From CAYLPU01 sp964385635 (GTDB lineage: Bacteria; Chloroflexota; Anaerolineae; B4-G1), in the NCBI GenBank assembly GCA_964385635.1, contig CAYLPU010000069.1:1-27644 (forward strand): a stretch of 27,644 nt of DNA. The letters run 5' to 3'. The notes beneath the pieces are model-generated. The model did not search any database. It was not told the origin of the DNA and saw only the letters and a list, made by a program, of their open reading frames with translations. The translations under genes and the position numbers were made by a program. This document shows, one piece after another, positions 15,345 to 23,114 of this stretch. Each line of letters begins with the position of its first letter. Positions within the stretch are counted from its first letter, which is position 1.

Positions 15345-16148
15345 ATGGCGGCAAGAGTGATTACAGTTACTTCAGGCAAGGGGGGAGTGGGCAAGACCAC
15401 TCTTGTCGCTAACCTGGGCGTCGCGTTGGCGATGCAGAGGCAGCGGGTAGTGGTCATTGACGCCGATGTCGGCTTGCGCAACCTCGACATGATGTTGGGT
15501 CTCGAAAACCGCATCGTCTACGATCTGGTGGATGTGATTGAGGCCCGTTGCCGGCTGCGCCAGGCGCTGGTGCGCGACAAGCGACTTTCGGAACTTTTCC
15601 TGCTGCCCGCCGCCCAGACTCGTGATAAGAGTGCGGTTCAACCCGACGACATGGTACGCGTCTGCGAGAGCCTACGGGAGCAGCACGATTTCGTCCTGAT
15701 CGACTCGCCCGCCGGTATTGAACAGGGTTTTCGTTACGCCATTGCCCCAGCCGACGAGATTCTCGTTGTCACCAACCCGGAGGTGGCCGCTGTGCGTGAC
15801 GCTGACCGAGTCGTCGGTCTGATCGAGGCAGAGGAGAAAAATTCCGCACAGTTGATCATCAACCGGGTCAACCCGGACATGGTGCGGCGCGGGGAGATGC
15901 TTGACATCGCCGATGTCGTCGAATTACTGGCTGTGAATCTCGTTGGTATCGTGCCGGAGGACAGAAACCTCCTGGTGGCTGCGAATCGGGGGCGGCCTCT
16001 TGCCTTCTCCGGCGATGGCGCTCTGGTTAGTCGGGCGTTTCACAATATCGCTCGCCGGCTGCGAGGAGAAGACGTGCCATTTATGGCCCTGCGCGAACCG
16101 GGCATGCTGGAACGGCTTGCTCGTTTTGTGCACTTTTGGAGGGATTGA
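15345..16148 (+). CDS. minD: Septum site-determining protein MinD
   Basis: Membrane-associated ATPase that carries MinC and is released by MinE. 267 residues. Deviant Walker A SGKGGVGKTT at residues 9-18, DADVGLRNLD switch segment, and LIDSPAGIE Walker B-like segment are present. The end, MLERLARFVHFWRD, is an amphipathic helix suited to ATP-dependent membrane binding. ATG 15345 has TAAGGAG upstream. minE begins 2 nt after the stop. Confidence 0.96.
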   Translation: MAARVITVTSGKGGVGKTTLVANLGVALAMQRQRVVVIDADVGLRNLDMMLGLENRIVYDLVDVIEARCRLRQALVRDKRLSELFLLPAAQTRDKSAVQPDDMVRVCESLREQHDFVLIDSPAGIEQGFRYAIAPADEILVVTNPEVAAVRDADRVVGLIEAEEKNSAQLIINRVNPDMVRRGEMLDIADVVELLAVNLVGIVPEDRNLLVAANRGRPLAFSGDGALVSRAFHNIARRLRGEDVPFMALREPGMLERLARFVHFWRD

Positions 16149-16150
16149 CT

Positions 16151-16423
16151 ATGGGATTCTTTGAACGCATGCGGGGCCGTCGTCGCGACTCGCCGAGCGG
16201 GAAGGTTGCCAAGGAGCGGCTGCGCTTGGTGCTGGCCCACGACCGGGCTAGTGTCTCACCTGCGCTGTTGAACACGCTCAAAGACGAGATCATCGCTGTG
16301 ATTTCGCGCCATATCGCCATTGATGTCGAGAGTGTCGAGGTGGCCTTCTCCCAGAGTGGGCGCGAGTCGCGCCTGGTCGCTGACATTCCCTTATTGACCC
16401 GACGCGGGCGGCGCAAGAAATAG
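16151..16423 (+). CDS. minE: Cell division topological specificity factor MinE
   Basis: Stimulates the MinD ATPase and so sets the spatial pattern of MinCD. 90 residues, the usual size. MGFFERMRGRR is a short basic amphipathic start for membrane contact. It is followed by the MinD-contact helix (AKERLRLVLAHDRA) and the topological domain with LKDEIIAVISRHI and VEVAFS. ATG 16151 has GGAGGG 7 nt upstream that lies within the end of minD. The stop is 1 nt before the next gene. Confidence 0.95.
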   Translation: MGFFERMRGRRRDSPSGKVAKERLRLVLAHDRASVSPALLNTLKDEIIAVISRHIAIDVESVEVAFSQSGRESRLVADIPLLTRRGRRKK

Positions 16424-16424
16424 G

Positions 16425-17606
16425 ATGAAAAGGTTTCGAATCTGGCGGCATTTTGACTACTTGCTGCTCGTGGTTACTGTTCTACTGACCACCTACGGTG
16501 TGGTGATGATCTACAGCGCTAACCTGGGCAGCCCTGATCCTCGTCTGCAAGACCTGTGGCGGCGACAGGCGATCTTTGGGGCTGTCGGGATAGGGCTGAT
16601 CTTTCTGCTGGCCGCTTTCCCGCGTAACTACCAGTGGCTCGGCGATTTCTGGTGGCTGGCCTATCTCCTGGCCTTTGTCCTGTTGGTGCTCGTGCTCTTC
16701 TTCGGGCAAAGCGAAATCGGCGAGGTAAGCGCCTGGTTCGACTTGGGCTTTGTCAGACTCCAGCCCTCGTTTCTGGCGATGAACCTGCTCATCGTCGCGG
16801 TGGGAGCCATACTTGGCCGGCGGCGGCGGCGGCGCGCTTCCTCTGCCTCTCCGCTCTTCGGAGCACCCAAGACGACCATGATCGAGGTGACAGTCGAGCG
16901 CCCCGGTTCCGTCAGTTATCTGGCCTCTGCTGTTATGACCCTGGCGCTGGCGGCGTTAATCTTTCTGCAACCAGATATGGCCACTGCAGCAGTGATTGTC
17001 GTTATGTGGCTGGCTATGCTGTTGGAATCGGATGCAGCGACGCGATACCTGGTCTTCACTGCGGTGCTGGGGGTGGGGGCGTTGATCCCTATGTGGGACC
17101 TGATGGCTCGTTATCCGTATATGCGTCAGCGCGTGTTGGGCTTCTTGAATCCCAACAGTAATCCGAATGTCAAGTACCAACTGGAGCAAGCCTTTATCGC
17201 CATCGGCTCGGGCGGGCTGTGGGGGAAAGGGCTCGGCCAGGGCACGCAGAGCCAACTCCGTTACCTGCCGGTGCGCCACACAGATTTCATTTTCGCCGTT
17301 ACCGCCGAGGAACTCGGCTTTGCAGGCGTGATGCTGCTATTTGTTCTCTACCTGGTGCTATTCCTCCGCCTGCTGCGGATTATTCTGATCGCGCCGGATA
17401 CTTTCGGACGGCTGCTGGCGACGGGCACGTTAGCGATGATCCTGTTCCAGGCCGTCGTTAATATAGGCATGAACCTGGGGCTACTGCCGGTCGCGGGACT
17501 GCCGTTGCCCTTCATCAGTTACGGCCCCGCTGCGCTACTGACGGCGATGGTCGGCATTGGGCTGGCGGAGAATGTGGCGATGCGCCATCGGAAGTTGACG
17601 TTCTGA
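16425..17606 (+). CDS. RodA/FtsW-type SEDS protein, divergent
   Basis: SEDS proteins are lipid II glycosyltransferases that polymerise glycan strands with a partner class B PBP; gene order after minE points to the RodA role beside PBP2. 393 residues with about ten membrane helices. Recognisable segments are LLLVVTVLLTTYGVVMIYSA, AIFLQPDMATA-like helices (here LIFLQPDMATA), RQRVLGFLNP, GQGTQSQLRYLPVRHTDFIFA with the catalytic-type Asp287, and PLPFISYG. Unusually, the PSExxK motif reads P114-S-F-L-A-M119, so both the Glu and the Lys are gone. The usual GGS after SYG is G-P-A. An Arg-rich loop (GRRRRRR, 131-137) is inserted. It may be a modified or accessory SEDS protein, with another RodA elsewhere in the genome. 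Confidence 0.88.
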   Translation: MKRFRIWRHFDYLLLVVTVLLTTYGVVMIYSANLGSPDPRLQDLWRRQAIFGAVGIGLIFLLAAFPRNYQWLGDFWWLAYLLAFVLLVLVLFFGQSEIGEVSAWFDLGFVRLQPSFLAMNLLIVAVGAILGRRRRRRASSASPLFGAPKTTMIEVTVERPGSVSYLASAVMTLALAALIFLQPDMATAAVIVVMWLAMLLESDAATRYLVFTAVLGVGALIPMWDLMARYPYMRQRVLGFLNPNSNPNVKYQLEQAFIAIGSGGLWGKGLGQGTQSQLRYLPVRHTDFIFAVTAEELGFAGVMLLFVLYLVLFLRLLRIILIAPDTFGRLLATGTLAMILFQAVVNIGMNLGLLPVAGLPLPFISYGPAALLTAMVGIGLAENVAMRHRKLTF

Positions 17607-17795
17607 GATAGTCGAAGCGGGCCGGGCGAAGATCGCGTTGGTGCAGGGAGAGAGCCGCCATGGGAACATGGCGGCTGTGCTGGAGGGTATCGCCGACGCA
17701 GCGCTCGTTCGTGCTCCATCCCGCGCACTAGCGCCAGTTGGCCTGGCGCCTGGACGGCGTGGAGCAGTACCTCTCAGGTAGGTGAATAAGAACCT
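17607..17795 (+). ncRNA. Structured spacer, possible cis-regulatory RNA
   Basis: Three clean helices are visible. AGCCGCCATG / CATGGCGGCT (17653-17662 with 17667-17676) is a perfect 10-bp stem closed by GGAA, a GNRA tetraloop. TGCTCCA (17712-17718) pairs with TGGAGCA (17760-17766). That helix encloses GCGCCAG / CTGGCGC (17731-17737 with 17743-17749). CTCTCAGG lies just before the kinase start. The GGGAGAG stretch before the first helix and the terminal CTCTCAGG recall parts of glycine riboswitches, but the central motif is not convincing. No T run follows any helix, so a plain terminator is unlikely. Family unassigned. Confidence 0.4.
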
Positions 17796-19583
17796 ATGGC
17801 CTGGCAAGAGATGCTTTGTGCAATCTTATTGATCGTGACAGCGGCTAGCTCAGTGGCGTCGGCGCTGTACGTGCGCTTGCGCCGGCCGGTGCCTGGGAAT
17901 AAGACGGTGCTGTTGATCGCGCTGGCCGGCGCCGAATGGTTGTTGGGGTATGCGCTGGAGTTGATGAGCGCCGATGTAGCGGATAAGATATTTTGGAACA
18001 ACATGCAATACGTGGGTATCGTCATCGTGCCGACGGCGTGGTTGGTCTTTACGCTTGAGTACATCGGTCGCGGGGAATGGCTGAGGCGTCGCACCCTGGT
18101 GTTGTTGAGCATTGTGCCCCTCATCACCTTGCTGTTGGTCTTCACCAATGAGGCCCACGGTTTGATCTGGGAGCGCACTCTGCCGAACACTGACGCTCCC
18201 TTGTCGGTGCGTCCTCATGGTGCGGGATACTGGGGCCACACGGCGTACACGTACGCGTTGCTTTTCATCACCGCCTTCTTGCTGATCCAGATGCTGGTTC
18301 GCTCGCGCCACCTGTACCGCCGGCAAGCCACTGCGTTGCTGTTTGCCTCTTCCTTGCCCTTGCTGGGGAACGTGCTTATGCTGGCCGGTTTGGACCTCCC
18401 ACCATACCTCGACCTGACACCGTTGGCGTTTGCCCTGTCCAGCCTGGCACTTACGTGGAGTCTCTATGGCTTGCGGGTGGGAGACATTGTGCCGGTGGCG
18501 TCTGAGGTGGTCATCGAAAGCATAAGTGACGGCGTTGTCGTGTTGGACGAACAGGACCGCATTGTGGGCCTGAACCCTGCTGCTCAACGAATGTTTGGTC
18601 ACACCGCTGCGGAGGCCATTGGACGACTCGTGGACCAGATATGGCCTGGTTGGGCTGGTCTGATTGGACCCTCCGGCGATGGGGCCGAGATGGACGAGGA
18701 AGTTGTGCTGGGCGAAGGAGATGCACAGCGCACCTATGACGTGCGCCTCTCCCCTATAGTTGACTGGCGTAGCCGCCTCATCAGCCGGGTGATGGTCCTA
18801 CGTGACGTCACCGAGCACAAGCGGGCGGACGCGGCACTGTATCAGCGCACCGTCGAACTACAAGCGCGCAACGAGGAATTGGACGCCTTTGCCCACACTG
18901 TGGCCCACGACCTCAAGAACCCGTTGGCCCTTATCGTCGGCTTTGCCGAGGTGTTGGAACAGGATTGTGCCACAATGTCGAATGAGGAGATACGGCGTTA
19001 TCTGCGGAGGATTGCGCAGGGCGGGCGCAAAATGAGCGGTATTGTTGACGGGTTACTCCTGCTGGCAGAAGCGCGCGAGGTGGAAGTGAAGATGAGGCCC
19101 CTGGACATGGAGAGCATCGTGGCCGAAGCCCAGCAGCGGCTGGCTCATGAGATCGAAGAATACCAGGCCGAGATCATCTTGCCCGAGACCTGGCCGGTAG
19201 CGCTGGGCTACGGCCTGTGGGTCGAAGGGGTGTGGGTCAATTATCTCTCCAATGCCATCAAGTACGGCGGCCGACCGCCGCGCGTGGAATTGGGCGCGAC
19301 GGTGCAAGCGGACGGTATGGTGCGTTTCTGGGTGCGTGACAACGGCTCTGGTATCCCATCGGAAGATCATGTCCAGTTGTTCACTCCATTTACAAAACTC
19401 GACCGGGGTCGTGCTAAAGGGCACGGGCTGGGACTGTCTATCGTGCAGCGTATCGTGGAGAGACTCGGCGGGCAGGTGTGGGCAGAGAGTGAGGTGGGCC
19501 AGGGGAGTGTCTTTAGTTTCACTTTGCCGGGTGTAGCCACCAGCCCCACCGTAGCACCAGAAATCGAGGAGAAAACGGCATGA
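17796..19583 (+). CDS. Sensor histidine kinase with N-terminal 7TM and PAS domains
   Basis: A membrane sensor of 595 residues. Residues 1 to about 228 hold seven hydrophobic segments of the histidine-kinase 7TM type (WNNMQYVGIVIVPTAWLVFTLEY is typical, given in part). A PAS domain follows (about 235-345: SISDGVVVLDEQDRI, NPAAQRMFG, VLRDVTEHK). HisKA has the H-box AFAHTVAHDLKNPL with phosphoacceptor His371. HATPase_c has N box NYLSNAIKYG (Asn486), G1 DNGSGIP (515-521) and G2 GHGLGLSIV. All catalytic boxes are intact. No response regulator is next to it, so its partner is elsewhere. The ribosome-binding stretch AGGTAGGTG is part of the structured spacer. The stop overlaps a possible early glnS start (ATGA). 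Confidence 0.92.
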   Translation: MAWQEMLCAILLIVTAASSVASALYVRLRRPVPGNKTVLLIALAGAEWLLGYALELMSADVADKIFWNNMQYVGIVIVPTAWLVFTLEYIGRGEWLRRRTLVLLSIVPLITLLLVFTNEAHGLIWERTLPNTDAPLSVRPHGAGYWGHTAYTYALLFITAFLLIQMLVRSRHLYRRQATALLFASSLPLLGNVLMLAGLDLPPYLDLTPLAFALSSLALTWSLYGLRVGDIVPVASEVVIESISDGVVVLDEQDRIVGLNPAAQRMFGHTAAEAIGRLVDQIWPGWAGLIGPSGDGAEMDEEVVLGEGDAQRTYDVRLSPIVDWRSRLISRVMVLRDVTEHKRADAALYQRTVELQARNEELDAFAHTVAHDLKNPLALIVGFAEVLEQDCATMSNEEIRRYLRRIAQGGRKMSGIVDGLLLLAEAREVEVKMRPLDMESIVAEAQQRLAHEIEEYQAEIILPETWPVALGYGLWVEGVWVNYLSNAIKYGGRPPRVELGATVQADGMVRFWVRDNGSGIPSEDHVQLFTPFTKLDRGRAKGHGLGLSIVQRIVERLGGQVWAESEVGQGSVFSFTLPGVATSPTVAPEIEEKTA

Positions 19584-19627
19584 CAAATATAGTAGCAGAG
19601 GGAAAAACAGAGAAGGGAGATGTAAAC

Positions 19628-21325
19628 ATGACCACATCCGATTCTGTCCCCACCTCCAACTTTATTCGGAATATCATCGTGGAAGACTTAAGCACGGGTA
19701 AGTACGGCGGTCGGGTTCACACGCGATTTCCACCGGAGCCGAACGGCTATCTGCATATCGGACATGCCAAATCCATCTGCCTCAATTTCGGTATCGCTGC
19801 CGAATACGGGGGCCTTTATAACTTGCGATTCGACGATACCAATCCAATTAAAGAGGAGGCTGAATATGTCGAATCGATCCAGGCAGACGTTCGATGGCTC
19901 GGATTCGACTGGGATGATCGGCTATACTACGCCTCGGACTATTTTGAGCCGCTCTATGAGTACGCCGTGCAGTTGATCAAAAAGGGCAAGGCATACGTTT
20001 GTGACTTGACCCCAGAGGAAATCAAGGAGTACCGTGGTACCCTGATCGAGCCTGGCAGGGACAGCCCGTATCGTGCGCGTTCGGTCGAGGAGAACCTGGA
20101 CTTGTTCCAGCGCATGCGGGCCGGCGAGTTCGAGGACGGTTCCCGCATACTGCGAGCGAAAATTGATATGGCACATCCCAATGTGCTTATGCGAGATCCG
20201 GTCATATACCGCATTCTGCGGGCAACGCATCACAGGACGGGTGATAAGTGGTGCATTTATCCGATGTATGATTTTACCCACTGTCTTTCAGACTCCATCG
20301 AAGGGATCACACATTCCATTTGTACGCTGGAGTTTGAGAATAATCGTGCCTTGTATGACTGGTTTCTTGATGAGTTGAACGTCTATCATCCCCAGCAGAT
20401 CGAGTTCGCCCGTCTCAATCTCAACTACACCGTGATGAGTAAGCGAAAACTGCTGCAGTTGGTAGAACAAGGACATGTCACCGGATGGGATGATCCCCGT
20501 GTGCCTACCATATCGGGATTGCGGAGACGCGGCTACACGCCTGAGGCGATCCGAAACTTCTGTGATCTCATCGGGGTGGCCAAGCGAAATAGCGTGGTTG
20601 ATGTGGCAATGCTTGAGTACTGCATCCGCGAGGATTTGAACCGGCGTGCTCCGCGTGTGATGGGGGTGTTGCGTCCGCTTCGGGTGGTCATTGATAATTA
20701 TCCGGAGGGCCAGGTGGAAGAGATGGAGGCCCTGAACCATCCGAAAGACCCCAGCATGGGAACGCGCAAGGTTCCTTTTTCCCGCGTGCTGTACATCGAA
20801 CGGGGGGATTTTCGTGAGGCCCCACCGAGGAAGTTCTTCCGTCTGGCCCCCGGTCGCGAGGTGCGGCTGCGATACGCCTATTTTGTCACCTGCGTGGGGG
20901 TGGTCAAGGATGAACAGACGGGCGAAGTGGTTGAACTGCACTGTACGTATGATCCAGCGACGCGAGGCGGCGCGTCTCCCGATGGCCGCAAAGTCAAAGG
21001 GACGTTGCACTGGGTTTCGGCGGCCCACGCCCTCAGGGCCGAAGTGCGCTTGTACGATCGTCTCTTCGTGAAGGAAAACCCAGATGACGTGGAAGAGGGT
21101 GCGGATTTCAAATCAAATCTGAATCCGGACTCGTTGGAGACGTTGACTGAGTGCCGTGTTGAACCTGGCCTGGCGGGCGCAGCGCCGGGCAGTCGCTACC
21201 AGTTCGAGAGACAGGGCTATTTCTGCGTCGATCCCGATTCATCCGACGGGGCGCTCGTGTTCAATCGGACAGTGTCGCTACGTGATTCGTGGGCCAAGAT
21301 TGAGAAAGCGCGGGGTAAGAAGTAG
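19628..21325 (+). CDS. glnS: Glutaminyl-tRNA synthetase
   Basis: Class Ib synthetase charging tRNA-Gln directly with glutamine. 565 residues from ATG 19628. Signatures are RFPPEPNGYLHIGHAKS with the HIGH motif, DDTNP, SRLNLNYTVMSKRKL-type KMSKS loop (here VMSKRKLLQL), WDDPRVPTISGLRRRGY and the two-barrel anticodon-binding region with PSMGTRKVPFSRVLYIE (in part). The first aligned family segment, NFIRNIIVEDL, follows 19628 closely, and AAGGGAG lies 8 nt upstream. ATG 19580 is also possible: it has GAGGAG at 8 nt and overlaps the kinase stop, adding 16 residues. By eye the gene is less GC-rich than its neighbours, which fits horizontal acquisition, as is known for GlnRS in bacteria. Confidence 0.95.
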   Translation: MTTSDSVPTSNFIRNIIVEDLSTGKYGGRVHTRFPPEPNGYLHIGHAKSICLNFGIAAEYGGLYNLRFDDTNPIKEEAEYVESIQADVRWLGFDWDDRLYYASDYFEPLYEYAVQLIKKGKAYVCDLTPEEIKEYRGTLIEPGRDSPYRARSVEENLDLFQRMRAGEFEDGSRILRAKIDMAHPNVLMRDPVIYRILRATHHRTGDKWCIYPMYDFTHCLSDSIEGITHSICTLEFENNRALYDWFLDELNVYHPQQIEFARLNLNYTVMSKRKLLQLVEQGHVTGWDDPRVPTISGLRRRGYTPEAIRNFCDLIGVAKRNSVVDVAMLEYCIREDLNRRAPRVMGVLRPLRVVIDNYPEGQVEEMEALNHPKDPSMGTRKVPFSRVLYIERGDFREAPPRKFFRLAPGREVRLRYAYFVTCVGVVKDEQTGEVVELHCTYDPATRGGASPDGRKVKGTLHWVSAAHALRAEVRLYDRLFVKENPDDVEEGADFKSNLNPDSLETLTECRVEPGLAGAAPGSRYQFERQGYFCVDPDSSDGALVFNRTVSLRDSWAKIEKARGKK

Positions 21326-21356
21326 GGAGTAGGGAGTAGGGAGTAGGGAGTAGAGA
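21322..21356 (+). repeat. GTAGGGA heptamer array filling the glnS-gltX spacer
   Basis: GTAGGGA is repeated four times exactly (21322, 21329, 21336, 21343) and once as GTAGAGA (21350). The first unit contains the glnS stop codon TAG. The last AGGGAG (21345-21350) is 7 nt before the gltX ATG and is its best ribosome-binding site. Confidence 0.9.
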
Positions 21357-21357
21357 A

Positions 21358-22869
21358 ATGACAGTTCGCGTTCGTTTTGCGCCTAGTCCCACCGGCGAGC
21401 CGCACATCGGCAACGTGCGGACAGTGGTATTCAATTGGCTCTTTGCCCGCAAGATGGGTGGTCAGTTCATCCTGCGCATTGAGGACACCGACCGGACGCG
21501 GTACCAGCTGGAGACAATCCCGGCTATTATGGAGGGGTTGCGCTGGCTGGGGCTGGATTGGGACGAGGGGCCAGGGCTGGAGGAGTTGCAACGTTCGGGC
21601 GTGGAGAACGCCGAAAGGTACGCCGTCGGCGGGCCGTATGGGCCGTACATCCAGTCGCAGCGGCCGGCGCTGTATAAGGAAGTGGCGGAGGGATTGATCG
21701 AGCGGGGCTGGGCCTATCGCTGCAACTGTACGCCGGAGCGTCTGGAGCAGGTGCGTCAGGAGCAGCGCGCACGCAAGCAGATGGTGATGTACGACCGCCA
21801 TTGCCGTGATCTTGCGCCGGGCGACATCTCCCCCGATGAACCCCACGTCGTCCGGCTCAAGGTGCCGCTGATGGGCCAGACGGTCGTCCACGATGCCATC
21901 AAAGGGGACGTGGTTTTTGAAAATGTCGGGATAGACGATCAAATCCTTCTCAAGTCGGACGGTTTCCCCACGTACCACCTGGCGGTGGTGGTGGACGATC
22001 ACGCTATGGAGATCACTCACATCATCCGCGCCGATGACTGGATCTCCAGTACCCCCAAGCGCGTCCTGATCTACCAGGCACTAGGATGGGAAGCGCCTGT
22101 CTATTGTCACGTGCCACTGGTCAATGGCCCTGATGGCAAGAAACTCTCCAAGCGGCACGGAGCGACCTCTATCACCGAATTTCGCAAACAGGGATACCTG
22201 CCAGATGCGCTGCTCAACTTTCTGGCGCTTCTGGGTTGGGCGCCGGGAGAGGGAGAGGAGCAAGAAATCTTTAGCCGCGATGAATTGATCGAGCGGTTTG
22301 ACTTGTTCCGGGTCAACAAAGCGCCGGCGGTTTTCTCCTACAAAAAACTGGACTGGATGGACGGCGTCTATATCCGCAATTTGTCGGGGAAAGAGTTGCT
22401 GGAACGGCTGTTGCCCTTCTGGCAGAAAGCCGGCCTGGTCCCAGACCCGTGCTCGGAGGAGGAGCGGGAGGCGCTGCGGCGCATCGTGCCGCTGGTGCAG
22501 GAGCGGCTGAAACGACTGGAGGATGTCGTTGAGTGGACGGCGTTTTTGTTTGAGGAGGTCGAGACTCCTCCGGCGGAGAAACTGGTAGGTAAGAAGATGG
22601 CACCGCGGGAGAGCCTGGTGGCGTTACAGCGGGCGCGGGGTTTGCTGGCGGTGGTGGAGCCTTTTGAACCGGAGGTCATGGAGACGCCGATGCGAGCGTT
22701 GGCGGGGGAACTGGGCCTCAAGGCTGGGCAACTGTTCGGCATCGTGCGCTGGGCGGTGACGGGGCAGAAGGTTGCGCCGCCGTTGTTCGGGTCGTTGGCG
22801 ATCATGGGACGGGAGCAGGTGCTAGCCCGGTTGGATGCGGCGGAAGCGGCCCTGGCAACGTTGGTGTAG
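21358..22869 (+). CDS. gltX: Glutamyl-tRNA synthetase
   Basis: Charges tRNA-Glu with glutamate. 503 residues. VRFAPSPTGEPHIGNVRT carries the HIGH-type motif (HIGN), followed by RIEDTDRTR, the zinc/insert region around AYRCNCTPERL, and GKKLSKRHGATS, the KMSKS-type loop. The C-terminal helical cage for the anticodon runs from about 330 to the end (RWAVTGQKVAPPLF, LFGSLAIMGRE). With glnS beside it, it could be a discriminating enzyme; this depends on anticodon-site residues I cannot judge here. The ribosome-binding site is part of the GTAGGGA array. A tRNA gene follows 45 nt later with its own promoter. Confidence 0.95.
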   Translation: MTVRVRFAPSPTGEPHIGNVRTVVFNWLFARKMGGQFILRIEDTDRTRYQLETIPAIMEGLRWLGLDWDEGPGLEELQRSGVENAERYAVGGPYGPYIQSQRPALYKEVAEGLIERGWAYRCNCTPERLEQVRQEQRARKQMVMYDRHCRDLAPGDISPDEPHVVRLKVPLMGQTVVHDAIKGDVVFENVGIDDQILLKSDGFPTYHLAVVVDDHAMEITHIIRADDWISSTPKRVLIYQALGWEAPVYCHVPLVNGPDGKKLSKRHGATSITEFRKQGYLPDALLNFLALLGWAPGEGEEQEIFSRDELIERFDLFRVNKAPAVFSYKKLDWMDGVYIRNLSGKELLERLLPFWQKAGLVPDPCSEEEREALRRIVPLVQERLKRLEDVVEWTAFLFEEVETPPAEKLVGKKMAPRESLVALQRARGLLAVVEPFEPEVMETPMRALAGELGLKAGQLFGIVRWAVTGQKVAPPLFGSLAIMGREQVLARLDAAEAALATLV

Positions 22870-22874
22870 GATGC

Positions 22875-22903
22875 TTGCCAGGCAGAGTGGTCTGTGGTAA
22901 AAT
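22875..22903 (+). promoter_or_regulatory. Promoter of the tRNA-Gln gene
   Basis: TTGCCA (22875-22880), a 17-nt spacer, then TAAAAT (22898-22903) preceded by TGG, an extended -10. Expected start near 22910, leaving a very short 5' leader. Confidence 0.7.
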
Positions 22904-22914
22904 GAGCAGCACTC

Positions 22915-22985
22915 TGGGGGATCGTCTAATGGTAGGACAGCGGGCTCTGAACCCGTCAGTTGAGGTTCGAATCCTCATCCCCCAG
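22915..22985 (+). tRNA. tRNA-Gln(CUG)
   Basis: Acceptor arms TGGGGGA (22915-22921) and TCCCCCA (22978-22984) pair fully, with T1-A72 as usual in tRNA-Gln, and G discriminator at 22985. The anticodon loop CTCTGAA between GCGGG and CCCGT gives anticodon CUG, reading CAG. The T arm has GTTCGAATC. CCA is not encoded (the next bases are CCT). It lies right after glnS and gltX. Confidence 0.96.
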
Positions 22986-23028
22986 CCTGACCCAGTATTT
23001 TCTCAATAAACTGGGGTTTGACAGATGA

Positions 23029-23060
23029 GAAACCGGGTTTTTCAGAAAAAACCCGGTTTC
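23029..23060 (+). terminator. Long palindrome, probable bidirectional terminator
   Basis: GAAACCGGGTTTTT (23029-23042) pairs with AAAAACCCGGTTTC (23047-23060), a 14-bp perfect stem with a 4-nt loop, followed by TTT. It stands between the tRNA gene and the convergent amidase gene and could stop transcription from both sides. A weaker CCAGT/ACTGG stem at about 22992-23014 precedes it. GAAACCGGGTT palindromes of this kind are also known as dispersed repeats in other bacteria. Confidence 0.7.
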
Positions 23061-23114
23061 TTTCCCCGAAGTTTTGAGAAGATACCTGACCCTCGCGTCT
23101 GTCCGTCCGACCTT

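Noticed and set aside
17607..17795. Firm call of a glycine riboswitch
   Set aside because: Only the flanking words GGGAGAG and CTCTCAGG fit; the conserved centre is not convincing and the downstream gene is a kinase, not a glycine gene.
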